NCBI GenBank assembly: GCA_903848465.1
Contig: CAINGK010000154.1
Coordinates: 1 to 40,768 of the forward strand
Reading direction: 5' to 3'
DNA from: an uncultured Verrucomicrobiota bacterium
GTDB taxonomy: Bacteria; Verrucomicrobiota; Verrucomicrobiia; Verrucomicrobiales; Verrucomicrobiaceae
Length of the DNA: 40,768 bases
Part shown: positions 16,778-26,049 of the stretch, piece after piece
Position numbering within the stretch: position 1 is the stretch's first letter
Layout of the letters: each line of letters opens with the position of its first letter
The notes under the pieces: generated by a model
Seen by the model: only the letters and a program-made list of their open reading frames with translations
Told to the model about the DNA's origin: nothing
Database searches by the model: none
Made by a program: the position numbers and the translations under genes

Positions 16778-17048
16778 GCGCCCATGTGCCAGCAGCCCTG
16801 AGGCAGCGAGTGTGGGAACGTTGCCTCAGGCCTTTGCGAGTATTGCCTCCTTCACGAGCGAGATGACTGGCTCGCCTTCCAAATCGACCATCTCATCAGC
16901 AGAAAACACGGCGGTCGCACAGCCTATTCGAATCTGGCTATCGCCTGTTCCGACTGTAAATTCGTCGAAACGCCTGTTGAAGCGCCACGCCATCTCCAAG
17001 GCCGGGCGATACCCCAGCATTGAAGCTCTGGCCTTGCTTCGTGACTGA
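16774..17048 (+). pseudogene. HNH endonuclease with two one-base frameshifts
   Basis: The reading is MSAHVPAALRQRVWER (16774-16821), skip one T, then ASGLCEYCLLHERDDWLAFQ, then IDHLISRKHGGRTAYSNL and AIACSDC. Skipping one A in 16958-16960 gives NSSKRLLKRHAI and an end at 17048. The result is a 90-residue HNH nuclease with CEYC, the IDHL-I and KHGG core, and SDCN, whose Asn completes the HNH site. Both corrections are needed for a normal protein; without the second, the frame ends at 17023 and loses the Asn. The partner gene just upstream is also frameshifted. Normal members act as DNA-nicking enzymes of unknown role. Confidence 0.65.
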
Positions 17049-17076
17049 ATCCTGCCCGTCATTTCGTTTTAAACAC

Positions 17077-18531
17077 ATGCACGACATCGACCCCCATCTC
17101 CCAGAACACCTCGTCCGCCGTGATTTCCTGAAGAAACTCGCCGCTGCTGGCACTGCCGCGTGGATGACCGGTGAACCGCGAGCAATCTGGGCGAAAACAG
17201 GTGAAAAGGTGACGCATCCACCAGCGAAAGCGGATGCCTGCATTCTGCTCTGGATGGCAGGCGGTATGGCGGCACCGGACACCTTTGACCCAAAAGGCTA
17301 CCTCCCCTTTGAGAAGGGCCTGGAGGTCAAACGGATGCTCAGCACCTTTCCGGCGATCAACACGAACGTGGATGGCATCAAAATCTGCCAGGGGCTGGAA
17401 AACATCGCGCAGGTGATGGACCGCGCCACGCTCATCCGCAGCGCGGTGCAGCCGGACCTCGGCAGCATTTTGCATTCACGCCACCAGTACCACTGGCACA
17501 CCGGCTATGTGCCGCCGCAGACGGTGGCCTGCCCGCACATCGGCTCATGGATGGCGAAAGTCCTCGGCCCGCGCAATGCCGTCATGCCCGCGTTCATCAA
17601 CATCGGCCAGCGGCTCGAAGGTGTGGGCGAAAGCGAAGAGCTGAAAGCCTTCACCACCGCAGGCTTTTTTGGCAGCGAGTTCGGCCCCATGAACCTGCCG
17701 TTTCCAGAGGAGGCCGCGCAGTCGGTCAAACCGCCAAAGGGCATGGACGCGAATCGTTTCGCCAATCGCGACCGTCTCTTCCGCAAGCTCGTCGATCAAA
17801 GTCCGCAGCGCGAGTTCATGAGCGACTACCACCAGGAGTCCATGCTGCGCAGCATGGACAACGCCTACCGTCTGCTCAGCGCGAAAGAACGCGAGGCCTT
17901 CGACATCACCCTGGAGCCGAAAGAGAGCTACGCGAAATATGACACCGGCCGCTTCGGCCGCGGCTGCCTCCTCGCCCGCCGTTTGGTCGAGGCAGGAACA
18001 CGTTTTGTCGAGGTCACCACCGAGTACATGCCCTTCTTCCAATGGGACACCCATAAGGACGGCCACACGACCGTGGAAGCCATGCACAAAGAAATCGATC
18101 TGCCCATCTCACAGCTTGTGCGTGACCTTGAGGCAAAGGGCCTGCTGGATCGCACGCTCATCGTCATCGCCAGCGAATTCAGCCGTGATGCACTTATGGA
18201 AGGCAAACCCGGCTCCACCGCGAATGACCAGACGACCTTTAAAGTCGATACGCTTAGCGAGATGAAACACTACGGCCTGCACCGCCACTTCACCGGCGGC
18301 ACCAGCGTGGTGATGTTTGGCGGCGGCGTGAAGAAAGGCCATCTCTATGGCGAAACCGCCGATGAGCGCCCCCTCATTGCCACCAAGAATCCCGTGAGTG
18401 TCATGGATCTGCATGCCACGATTATGACAGCCATGGGCATCAGCCCAAAGACGGAGTTCGAAATCGAAGGCCGACCATTCTATGTCACAGCGGACGGCAA
18501 AGGCAAAGCCGTGACGGAAATCTTCGCTTAA
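17077..18531 (+). CDS. DUF1501 secreted protein
   Basis: The 484-residue protein belongs to the DUF1501 family (alkaline-phosphatase/sulfatase-like fold), which is greatly expanded in Planctomycetes and Verrucomicrobia. It has a Tat-like N-terminus (RRDFLKKLAAAGTAAW), ILLWMAGGMAAPDTFDPKG near the start, FGRGCLLARRLVEAGTRFVE in the middle and a MDLHATIMTAMGI end motif. The start at 17077 (MHDIDPHLPEHL) places the twin arginine about 15 residues in. Such genes usually sit beside a PSCyt1/DUF1549 partner; here none is adjacent, and the next gene is a thioredoxin-like protein. The function of the family is not established. Confidence 0.88.
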   Translation: MHDIDPHLPEHLVRRDFLKKLAAAGTAAWMTGEPRAIWAKTGEKVTHPPAKADACILLWMAGGMAAPDTFDPKGYLPFEKGLEVKRMLSTFPAINTNVDGIKICQGLENIAQVMDRATLIRSAVQPDLGSILHSRHQYHWHTGYVPPQTVACPHIGSWMAKVLGPRNAVMPAFINIGQRLEGVGESEELKAFTTAGFFGSEFGPMNLPFPEEAAQSVKPPKGMDANRFANRDRLFRKLVDQSPQREFMSDYHQESMLRSMDNAYRLLSAKEREAFDITLEPKESYAKYDTGRFGRGCLLARRLVEAGTRFVEVTTEYMPFFQWDTHKDGHTTVEAMHKEIDLPISQLVRDLEAKGLLDRTLIVIASEFSRDALMEGKPGSTANDQTTFKVDTLSEMKHYGLHRHFTGGTSVVMFGGGVKKGHLYGETADERPLIATKNPVSVMDLHATIMTAMGISPKTEFEIEGRPFYVTADGKGKAVTEIFA

Positions 18532-18574
18532 AAAGATTGGTGGGGTGGATTCTGCCCGTTTAGGCTGTTCACTC

Positions 18575-19534
18575 ATGAACGCGCATCGCCTTCTCTGCAT
18601 CGGGGTCACGACTCTTGTCCTGGCCATCTCCTCCTCTCTTCGTGCTGCTGACGGCGATGCCGAGTGGAAGAAGGTCAATGACCTTGTCGAAGACATCAAG
18701 AACCCAAAGGAAAAGCCCAAATCCAGTGAGGAAGCCATCGCGATGTACAAAAAAGGGTTAACCGAGTTTGATGCGGCCTATGCAGCCGCATTGAAAGCCG
18801 GGCCGAGCAATCCTTCCCGCTGGGAAGCTGCTTTGTTTGATGCCATGACCGGACGCGCGAGAGAGATCACCGGAGTTGCGGGTCCCGAAAAAAAGGCCAT
18901 CACCCTGGATGACATTCTCAAAGCTGAAGACGCCAAGCCCGAAACCAAATCACAGGCCAGTTTGATCGGCGTCATGGAGGCTGCTGATGCCGCTGAAGCT
19001 CCTGGCGGAGACACCACCGCCTGGCTTGCGAAAGCCGAGAAGCATCTGAAGGATTTCCCGGCTGAAAAGATGAACAAAGTGGTCGAAGGCAAAATCAAGA
19101 GCATCAAAGCCTCCGCCGATCTCAAAACCAAGCCGCTCGAACTGAAATTCACCGCCGTGGACGGTCGCGAGGTGGATGTGTCGAAACTTCAGGGCAAGGT
19201 CGTGCTCATTGACTTCTGGGCCACCTGGTGCGGACCTTGCGTGGCCGAACTGCCAAATGTGCTCAAGGCCTACAAGGAACTGCATCCCAAAGGTTTTGAA
19301 ATCGTCGGCATTTCGCTCGACGGCGAGAAGTCCGAACTCGAAGCCTTCGTGAAGGAAAAAGGCATGGAATGGCCGCAGTATTTCGACGGCAAAGGCTGGC
19401 AGAATGAGATCTCCACCAAGTACGGCATCCAGTCGATTCCCGCCATGTGGCTGCTCAACAAAAAGGGCATGGTCGTCAGCACGGCTGCTCGCGGTAGCCT
19501 GGAAGAGCAGGTCACCAAACTTCTCGCTGAGTGA
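18575..19534 (+). CDS. Periplasmic TlpA/ResA-like thioredoxin
   Basis: The 319-residue protein has a signal peptide (about 1-24, ending LRAADG) and a helical N-terminal region of ~150 residues rich in Lys, Glu and Ala (EKPKSSEEAIAMYKKGLTEF). The C-terminal thioredoxin domain (about 185-319) has IDFWATWCGPCVAELPNV with CGPC at 219-222 and the cis-Pro segment GIQSIPAMWLLNKKG. TlpA-like proteins reduce disulfides on exported proteins, often for cytochrome c assembly. This fits the c-type cytochrome motifs encoded nearby at 21524, though no link is proven. Its TGA abuts the TGA of the convergent next gene. Confidence 0.88.
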   Translation: MNAHRLLCIGVTTLVLAISSSLRAADGDAEWKKVNDLVEDIKNPKEKPKSSEEAIAMYKKGLTEFDAAYAAALKAGPSNPSRWEAALFDAMTGRAREITGVAGPEKKAITLDDILKAEDAKPETKSQASLIGVMEAADAAEAPGGDTTAWLAKAEKHLKDFPAEKMNKVVEGKIKSIKASADLKTKPLELKFTAVDGREVDVSKLQGKVVLIDFWATWCGPCVAELPNVLKAYKELHPKGFEIVGISLDGEKSELEAFVKEKGMEWPQYFDGKGWQNEISTKYGIQSIPAMWLLNKKGMVVSTAARGSLEEQVTKLLAE

Positions 19535-20500
19535 TCAGCCTGCCTGCATGGCCTGCGCCAGCAGGCTCATGCTCGCATTACCGCCCGTGAGCACGCAGGC
19601 CACGCGCTTGCCCTGCCACGCTTCACACTGCTTCTTCAGCGCCGCATACGCCAGCGCACCCGCCCCTTCGGCGATGTTGTGCGTGGCCTGGATGATCTCG
19701 CGCATCGCAGTCACCGCCTCATCATCACTCACGGTGACGATGTCATGCGCATGACGCATGACATACTCCAGCGCGTCCCGGTTCGGCGTTTTGCAGGCCA
19801 CCCCTTCCGCCACGCGCGTCATGCTCGTTTGTTCGACAAACTGCCGCTGCTGAAATGACAGCGCATACGCAGGCGCATGTTCGGACACGACGCCCACGAT
19901 CTGGGTCTTTAATCCCAGCGCTTCCCGCGCCGCAGCGATGCCGCAAAACCCGGACCCCAAACCAATGGGAACAAACACGGCATCCAGATCTACCACCGAG
20001 TGAAACAACTCCAGCGCATACGTCGCCACACCACGCACCAGCCAGGGATGGAATGACGGCACCGCATGCAGTCCTTCTTGGGCGGCAAGCTCACGCGAAA
20101 ACACCAGCGCCTCCTGAAACTCGCGGCCATGCTCAATAAGCTCAGCCCCCAGTGAGCGCATGGCGGCATTTTTCTCTGGGTTGTTGCCATGCGGCACCAC
20201 GATCACCGCCCGCAGACCATTCCGTCTTGCAGCAAAAGCAATGGACTGCCCGTGGTTGCCCGTTGAGGCAGCGATCACACCGCGCACCTCGGGCTGCTGC
20301 CGTTTCAGTTCATCCATATAGACCAGCCCGCCACGAATTTTGAAAGCCCCGACCGGCGTGTGGTTCTCATGCTTCAACCACAGCTCACAGCCCAGTCCCG
20401 CCTCCAGCAGCGGCCAACGATACATCGGTGTTTCACGGATGTGCGGACGAATGAGCGCCTTGGCGGCTTCGATTTCGCTAAGTGTCGGTAGTGGCTCCAT
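19535..20500 (-). CDS. Threonine/serine dehydratase (PLP fold type II)
   Basis: The 321-residue protein is a serine/threonine dehydratase-like enzyme that would deaminate threonine or serine to the 2-oxo acid. The PLP lysine lies in PVGAFKIRGG (about residue 54), the substrate loop in ASTGNHGQSIAFAAR and the phosphate-binding Gly run in GLGSGFCGIAAA; the C-terminal region has LTGGNASM. There is no ACT-type regulatory domain, so it is the short catabolic or 'threo-3-hydroxyaspartate/serine racemase-like' class. Exact substrate cannot be told apart by eye. A threonine aldolase is 5 kb away. Confidence 0.85.
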   Translation of the reverse strand: MEPLPTLSEIEAAKALIRPHIRETPMYRWPLLEAGLGCELWLKHENHTPVGAFKIRGGLVYMDELKRQQPEVRGVIAASTGNHGQSIAFAARRNGLRAVIVVPHGNNPEKNAAMRSLGAELIEHGREFQEALVFSRELAAQEGLHAVPSFHPWLVRGVATYALELFHSVVDLDAVFVPIGLGSGFCGIAAAREALGLKTQIVGVVSEHAPAYALSFQQRQFVEQTSMTRVAEGVACKTPNRDALEYVMRHAHDIVTVSDDEAVTAMREIIQATHNIAEGAGALAYAALKKQCEAWQGKRVACVLTGGNASMSLLAQAMQAG

Positions 20501-20506
20501 CTCTCA

Positions 20507-20534
20507 TCGCTAGGCATGAACAGCGCAAAGGCAA
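20507..20534 (-). promoter_or_regulatory. Predicted promoter of the threonine dehydratase gene
   Basis: On the minus strand TTGCCT (20534-20529), a 16-base spacer and TAGCGA (20512-20507) precede the ATG at 20500 by 6 bases, giving a leaderless layout. The -10 ends in A rather than T, so support is moderate. Confidence 0.35.
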
Positions 20535-20557
20535 GCCCACTGCAAACATGACAAAGC

Positions 20558-21475
20558 TCAGCGCAACGTATGCTGCCGTCGAAAATCCTTGGGTGACATG
20601 CCCACGACTTGCTTGAAGCGCCTTGAAAAATGAAACGCGTCATGAAAGCCAAGATCGTCCGCGATCCTGGCCAGCGTGTGGCCGCTCTCCAGCAGCCGAG
20701 CGCATGCACGCAGAACAATGGCGTCGGCGCGAAATTCGCCGGGGCTTTTGCCGGTCATCTGCACGAATCGTTTCCGAAAGGCGCTGTAGGACATGCCGAG
20801 TGAAGCAGCGATTTCTTCCAGCGAAGGTGCGCCAAGTTTGCCATCGGCCAGCATGCGCTCCACCGTCTCACGCCATTGCAGGGTCTCCGTCGTCTGGTGC
20901 CGGGTGGCATCAAACTGCAGGGCATCCGCCAGCCACTGCTGGAAGTGGCAGAGACGTGTCAGAGGTGCTTCCGCAGGAGCGTCTGGCGGTGGCTCCAGAA
21001 TGCGGCGCAGCCGGTTCGTCCAATAGGGCAGCGGGCTGAGTTCCAGCACACGGCTGCGGTCTCCGGGGTGTCCAGCAGACTGCCAAGCATCGAAGACGCT
21101 GCCATTAAACCACAAAAACAGCTCGCTCCAGCGCACGCCGCTTTGAGGCCCGTAGCTCTGGTTGATGCCGGGCTTGGACCACACCAGCGTGCCGGGCTGC
21201 ATCACACAGCGTACCCCGGTGTCGTCCATGTAGTCCGCCGTGCCCTCAAGTGTCAAAACCAGCAGGTAGTGCGGCGTGGGGCGCAGATAATGCGGCGGCG
21301 GCGCATGCGCATAGGTAGCCTGACTGTTCCACTTGGTGCCTGCATAGACGATCTGCCCCAGATCGCAGTGCATGGGCCGCGTCGCGTTCATGTTCCAGGG
21401 CCCCGGAATGTTGAAGTAGAGATTGGGGTCACGCTCGTCAGCCATGTCAAAATCTACATGCATGAGGTCAAACAT
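20558..21475 (-). CDS. AraC-family transcription regulator
   Basis: The 305-residue protein has an N-terminal cupin-like sensing domain (about 45-140, HYLLVLTLEGTADYMDDTG, PGTLVWSKPG). The C-terminal AraC DNA-binding domain (about 205-302) has two helix-turn-helix units, SLEEIAASLGMSYSAFRKRF and IADDLGFHDAFHFSRRFKQV, ending in the family MSPKDFRR. Members with this layout usually sense sugars or small acids. It is divergent from the PSCyt1 gene (48 bases between start codons), so it is the natural candidate regulator of the 21524-24965 operon. A start 12 bases downstream (MHVDFDM) is possible. Confidence 0.9.
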   Translation of the reverse strand: MFDLMHVDFDMADERDPNLYFNIPGPWNMNATRPMHCDLGQIVYAGTKWNSQATYAHAPPPHYLRPTPHYLLVLTLEGTADYMDDTGVRCVMQPGTLVWSKPGINQSYGPQSGVRWSELFLWFNGSVFDAWQSAGHPGDRSRVLELSPLPYWTNRLRRILEPPPDAPAEAPLTRLCHFQQWLADALQFDATRHQTTETLQWRETVERMLADGKLGAPSLEEIAASLGMSYSAFRKRFVQMTGKSPGEFRADAIVLRACARLLESGHTLARIADDLGFHDAFHFSRRFKQVVGMSPKDFRRQHTLR

Positions 21476-21523
21476 TCAATTTAGAGAACGATGGAATGAC
21501 CGTATGAGTATGTCAGACAGTCT

Positions 21524-23566
21524 ATGCCCCACCATTCGCCAGCTTGCACTCCCCTACCCTCTGCGTTCTTCGCAGTGCTGTGCGCGTCTGCATTCGCGCT
21601 GCCGGTCTTGGCGGTGGATTACGTGAAGGACATCAAGCCCCTTCTCAAAGAGCGCTGCGTGTCCTGCCATGGCACCGTGAAACAAAAAGGCGATCTCAGG
21701 CTCGATGCAGGAGCCTTGATTCAGCCAGACGTACATAAGCATCTGCTCGAACGCATCGCTTCCACTGATGAAGACGAGCGCATGCCCCCTGAAGGCAAAC
21801 GTCTAAACTCGGAGCAGATCGAACTGCTGCGGCAGTGGATCGCCGCAGGCGCTCCATTTCCAAAGGACGAAGTGATTCCGAAGAAGCCCTCCGAGCACTG
21901 GTCATTCCAGCCCGTGCAGCGTGCGCCATTGCCAGCTTCTGGCTTCACCCATCCCATCGACGCCTTCGTGTTCGGCCAACGCGAGCCTGCACCTCAGGCG
22001 AATCCGCACGCACTGCTACGTCGCGTGCATCTCGACCTCACCGGTCTGCCTCCGACCATTCAAGAGCAGGAGCGCTTTGCCAAATCCAGCGACCTGAACG
22101 CCGTGATCACTGACCTGCTCGCACGCCCTGAATACGGCGAGCGCTGGGCACGGCACTGGCTCGACGTCGTTCGCTACGCCGACAGCAATGGCTACGAGCG
22201 CGATGCTGAGAAGCCCTTCGTCTGGCGCTATCGTGACTACGTCATTGAGTCACTCAATCTGGACAAGCCTTTCGACCGCTTCGTCATTGAGCAGCTCGCT
22301 GGCGATGAACTCCCTGACCGCTCCGTCGCCTCCGTCATCGCCACCGGCTTTCTGCGCCTCGGTCATTGGGATGACGAGCCTGCCGATCCTGCAGCGGATC
22401 GTTACGATCAGCTCGACGACATCGTCAGCACCACCGGGCAGGCTTTCCTCGGCATCACCATCGGCTGCGCACGGTGCCACGATCACAAGTTCGAGCCGCT
22501 GGCCACACGCGACTACTACAGCCTTGTTGCTGTCTTCAATCCGCTCCAACGGCCCACCAAAGGCCGCGCGGAGCTGTCCTTGCCAGTTGATGGCAAGGAG
22601 GTTTACGCCTGGAGTGAGCCATCCACGAAAGCACCGGAGACGCACGTGCTCGTGCGCGGTTCACCCACCCGCTTTGGCGATCTCGTCGAGCCTGCGGTGC
22701 CTGCCATTCTCGTCAAACAGCAGCCGCAGTTTCCATCGGGTGAAAAGACCACGCAGCGCCGCCTCGGCCTCGCGCAATGGATCGCCAGCACGCAAAATCC
22801 ACTCACCGCGCGCGTGATTGTGAACCGCATCTGGCAGCAGCACTTCGGTCAGGGCCTCGTGACCACCGCCAACGATTTCGGCCTCATGGGCGCCGTTCCC
22901 TCGCAGCCTGAACTGCTCGACTGGCTCTCGCATTGGTTCATGCACGATGCCCGCTGGTCGTTGAAAAAGCTGCACCGTCTCATCCTCACCAGCCGTGCGT
23001 GGCAGATGAGCAAATCGTCGGAATCGCTCATGCGCTACCGCCGCCTCGAAGTCGAAGCCATCCGCGACTCCATGCTCGCCGTCAGCGGCCAGCTCAATCC
23101 AAAGCGCTTCGGACCTGCGATGAAGCCCGGCATTCCCAAGGCCGCGCTCGAAGCCAACACCGACAAGGAAAAAGTCTGGCAGCCCTCCGATGAGCGCGAA
23201 GCCTCGCGCCGCAGCATCTATGCCTTCATCAAGCGCGGCCTCGTCATCCCCATGCTCGAAACCCTCGACCTCGCCGACACCGTCAGCAGTTGCCCACAGC
23301 GCCAAGTCACCACCGTTGCCCCTCAAGCCCTCAGCCTCTTCAACGGCGAATTCGTCAACCAGCAGGCCCAACACTTCGCCACCCGCCTCCGCCACGAAGC
23401 GGGCAATGATCCCGAAAAGCAGATCACCCTTGCTTGGAAGCTCGCTCTCTGTCGAGATCCCTCACACGATGAACTGACGAAGATGAAAGCGTTTCTTCAA
23501 GACCAGCCGCTGGAGCAGGCCTGCCGCGTGATTCTGAATCTGAACGAGTTTGTTTATCCCGAGTAA
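21524..23566 (+). CDS. Planctomycete-type cytochrome c protein (PSCyt1-DUF1549-DUF1553)
   Basis: The 680-residue exported protein has a signal peptide (about 1-30, ending VLAVDY) and a PSCyt1 heme-c domain with CVSCHG (Cys45, Cys48, His49) and a distal Met in ERMPPEGK. DUF1549 (about 140-340) follows with a second CxxCH motif (CARCHDHK, Cys315, Cys318), and then DUF1553 (about 400-650) with NRIWQQHFGQGLV and RRSIYAFIKR. The protein is typical of Planctomycetes and Verrucomicrobia and is thought to aid breakdown of complex sulfated or acylated glycans, with heme-linked oxidation. It is followed four bases later by a DUF1501 gene, the standard pairing. Confidence 0.93.
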   Translation: MPHHSPACTPLPSAFFAVLCASAFALPVLAVDYVKDIKPLLKERCVSCHGTVKQKGDLRLDAGALIQPDVHKHLLERIASTDEDERMPPEGKRLNSEQIELLRQWIAAGAPFPKDEVIPKKPSEHWSFQPVQRAPLPASGFTHPIDAFVFGQREPAPQANPHALLRRVHLDLTGLPPTIQEQERFAKSSDLNAVITDLLARPEYGERWARHWLDVVRYADSNGYERDAEKPFVWRYRDYVIESLNLDKPFDRFVIEQLAGDELPDRSVASVIATGFLRLGHWDDEPADPAADRYDQLDDIVSTTGQAFLGITIGCARCHDHKFEPLATRDYYSLVAVFNPLQRPTKGRAELSLPVDGKEVYAWSEPSTKAPETHVLVRGSPTRFGDLVEPAVPAILVKQQPQFPSGEKTTQRRLGLAQWIASTQNPLTARVIVNRIWQQHFGQGLVTTANDFGLMGAVPSQPELLDWLSHWFMHDARWSLKKLHRLILTSRAWQMSKSSESLMRYRRLEVEAIRDSMLAVSGQLNPKRFGPAMKPGIPKAALEANTDKEKVWQPSDEREASRRSIYAFIKRGLVIPMLETLDLADTVSSCPQRQVTTVAPQALSLFNGEFVNQQAQHFATRLRHEAGNDPEKQITLAWKLALCRDPSHDELTKMKAFLQDQPLEQACRVILNLNEFVYPE

Positions 23567-23570
23567 AACG

Positions 23571-24965
23571 ATGAACCGCCCTCTCACACGCCGCGAATAC
23601 CTGATGCGCGCCACTGGCGGCTTTGCCGGACTGGCGCTGGCAGATTTGATGGCCTCTTCACCGCTGTCGGAGAAACGGCCGCATTTTCCCGTGAAGGCGA
23701 AGCATTGCGTCTTTCTCTTCATGAACGGCGGCCCGAGCCAGGTGGACACGTTTGATCCGAAACCGGCGCTCAAAAAATACCACGGCATGCCTTACCACGG
23801 CGATGCCAAGGTGGGATCCAATGGTCGTGCAGTGGGCCATCTGATGCAGTCACCCTTTGAGTTCAAGAAGCACGGGCAGAGCGGGCTGGAGATCAGCAGC
23901 CTGTTTCCACACACCGCCATGCACGCGGATGACCTTTGCGTGATCCGCTCCATGCACGCGGACACGGCGGCGCATGCCTCAGGTTGTTTGCAAATGAACA
24001 CGGGCAGCATCTTCATCGGCAAGCCCTGCCTCGGCTCCTGGCTCAATTACGGCCTCGGCACCGCCAATCAAGACCTACCGGGTTTCGTCGTGATGACCGA
24101 CCCGCGCGGCGGCCCCATCGGCAGCGCCTCCAACTGGACCGCAGGCTACATGCCCGCAGCCTATCAGGGCACCTTGTTTCGCAGCGGCGGTTCGCCCCTG
24201 CTGGATCTTGCCACACCGGAAGGCACGAGCGACCGCACCCAGCGGCGCAGTCTCGATCTGCTCAAGTCCTTGAACGATGAACATCTCAAACGGCATCCCG
24301 AAGAGACGGAATTGATGGCGCGCATCGAATCGTATGAACTGGCCTATCGCATGCAAACCGAAGCGATGAGCGTGGTCGATCTCGACAGCGAAGACGCCGC
24401 CACGCGTGAGATGTACGGCCTCAATGACAAGCGCACCGCAGACTTTGGCCGCAAGTGCCTCATCACCCGCAAGCTCATCGAGAAAGGCGTGCGCTTCATC
24501 CAGCTCTACTCTGGCGGCGGGCACATCGAGGACACATGGGACGGACACAATGACTGCATCACCAACCATACATTGCATGCGGGAGAAACCGACCAGCCCA
24601 TCGCCGCACTGATTGCCGATCTGAAACGCACCGGACTGTGGGAGGAGACGCTGCTCGTCTGGGGCGGTGAATTTGGCCGCACGCCGACGAGCGAAGGCGT
24701 GGGCAAGCCGGGCCGCGACCACGACTGGCATGGCTTTTCCATGTGGATGGCTGGAGCAGGGGTTAAAGGCGGCCAGGCCATCGGTGCCACAGACGAGCTC
24801 GGCTTCAAAGCTGTCGAGGATCGCTGCCATGTCAGCGACCTGCACGCGACGATTCTGCATTTGATGGGCATCGACCACTCGCGCCTCAGCTATTTGCATC
24901 AGGGATTGAACCAGCGACTCACGGGCGTGGAGGATCGGCGGGTGATCACAAAGGTGCTGGCCTGA
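23571..24965 (+). CDS. DUF1501 secreted protein (PSCyt1 partner)
   Basis: The 464-residue protein starts MNRPLTRREYLMRATGGFAG, a twin-arginine signal, so it is probably exported folded. It has CVFLFMNGGPSQVDTFDPKP, MHADTAAHASGCLQMNTGS, WGGEFGRTP and HVSDLHATILHLMGIDHSRL, all DUF1501 landmarks in alkaline-phosphatase-like order (metal-binding Asp and His residues). The start at 23571 lies four bases after the PSCyt1 stop; the two genes form one operon and probably act as a unit. It differs from the DUF1501 protein at 17077, which lacks the NGGPSQVDTFDPK form. Confidence 0.92.
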   Translation: MNRPLTRREYLMRATGGFAGLALADLMASSPLSEKRPHFPVKAKHCVFLFMNGGPSQVDTFDPKPALKKYHGMPYHGDAKVGSNGRAVGHLMQSPFEFKKHGQSGLEISSLFPHTAMHADDLCVIRSMHADTAAHASGCLQMNTGSIFIGKPCLGSWLNYGLGTANQDLPGFVVMTDPRGGPIGSASNWTAGYMPAAYQGTLFRSGGSPLLDLATPEGTSDRTQRRSLDLLKSLNDEHLKRHPEETELMARIESYELAYRMQTEAMSVVDLDSEDAATREMYGLNDKRTADFGRKCLITRKLIEKGVRFIQLYSGGGHIEDTWDGHNDCITNHTLHAGETDQPIAALIADLKRTGLWEETLLVWGGEFGRTPTSEGVGKPGRDHDWHGFSMWMAGAGVKGGQAIGATDELGFKAVEDRCHVSDLHATILHLMGIDHSRLSYLHQGLNQRLTGVEDRRVITKVLA

Positions 24966-25098
24966 TCTGCCAACTGCATCCTGGCTTTTTGTTTGATCAA
25001 ACGGTCTGTGTGGCACGTTTGGTCTGGCACCTGTACACCTTTTAACAAGCCGCCGTTGGGGGCTTGGCCAGACCTTGATCCTTTAAACACTACCAGAC
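24966..25098. other. Intergenic region ahead of the first esterase
   Basis: A perfect 12-base palindrome GTTTGATCAAAC lies at 24991-25002. The repeated words GGTCTG and TGGCAC occur between 25003 and 25032. A possible promoter for 25099 is TTGGCC, a 16-base spacer and AACACT, 7 bases before the ATG. The palindrome could be a regulator site; no regulator is assigned. Confidence 0.3.
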
Positions 25099-26049
25099 AT
25101 GAAATCACCAGCCATCCTCATCCTGTTGCTCGCAGCATCTCTGCAGGCGCAGACTCCTGCTCCTGCCGTCAAACCTGCTCCGGCGCCGAAACGTCCGCCC
25201 ACCGTCGCGAATGTGCCTTATGGGACGCATGAGCGGCAGGTGCTTGATTTCTACAAAGCGGAATCTGCGAAGCCCACGCCGCTGCTGTTTTTCATCCATG
25301 GTGGTGGCTGGGTTGCAGGTGACAAGTCCGGAGTCGGTGAGCTCGAAGCCTGCCTCAAGGCCGGTATTTCCGTCGTTTCCATCAACTACCGTTACTCCTG
25401 GCAGGCGCAGCTTGCAGGCGTGATGCCGCCGGTGCAGTGGCCGTTGGAGGACGCCGCGCGCGCCTTGCAGTTTGTACGCAGCCGTGCACTGGAATGGAAC
25501 ATCGACAAGCAGCGCATCGGGGCCAGCGGGGGGTCTGCCGGAGCCTGCTCCAGCCTCTACCTCGCCTTTCATGATGACATGGCCGATCCCAAGAGCAGCG
25601 ACCCGATTGCCCGTGAATCCACGCGTCTCTGGTGCGCGGCGGTTAGCGGTGCGCAGACTTCGCTCGATCCCAAGCAGCTCAAGGAATGGACCCCGAACAG
25701 CCGCTACGGCGGTCACGCCTTCGGCTTCATGGACCCGAATGAACGCAAGACCCGCGACACCCGCTTCGCCGAGTTTTTGGAAAAGCGCGAGTCCGTGCTG
25801 AAGTGGATCAAGATGTACTCGCCCTATGAGCTTGTCAGCAAAGACGACCCTCCTGTTTACCTTCACTACACCAACACTCCTGCCATTGGTCAGGAGCAGA
25901 AAGATCCCACCCACACCGCCAACTACGGCGTCAAACTCCAGGAACACTGCCGTGAAATCGGTGACGAATGCGAACTCGTCTATCCCGGTGCGCCTGAGGT
26001 GAAGCATAAGAGCATTGCGGAGTTTTTGATCGAGACGCTGAAGAAGTGA
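25099..26049 (+). CDS. Secreted alpha/beta hydrolase (BD-FAE-like esterase)
   Basis: The 316-residue protein has a signal peptide (about 1-17) and a short Pro/Ala linker, followed by an alpha/beta hydrolase domain. The oxyanion motif HGGGW lies at 67-71 and the nucleophile motif GASGGSAG has Ser146. Later blocks are DDPPVYLHY (acid region) and IGQEQKDPTHTANYGVKLQ. The domain resembles bifunctional acetylxylan/feruloyl-type esterases and other ExoA-like lipases that deacylate plant or algal polysaccharides. A near-paralogue follows at 26667. The small lipoprotein gene overlaps its stop (GTGA). Confidence 0.87.
   Translation: MKSPAILILLLAASLQAQTPAPAVKPAPAPKRPPTVANVPYGTHERQVLDFYKAESAKPTPLLFFIHGGGWVAGDKSGVGELEACLKAGISVVSINYRYSWQAQLAGVMPPVQWPLEDAARALQFVRSRALEWNIDKQRIGASGGSAGACSSLYLAFHDDMADPKSSDPIARESTRLWCAAVSGAQTSLDPKQLKEWTPNSRYGGHAFGFMDPNERKTRDTRFAEFLEKRESVLKWIKMYSPYELVSKDDPPVYLHYTNTPAIGQEQKDPTHTANYGVKLQEHCREIGDECELVYPGAPEVKHKSIAEFLIETLKK

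Noticed and set aside
19532..19537. TGATCA shared by two convergent stops
   Set aside because: The palindrome comes from two abutting TGA stops and needs no other explanation.
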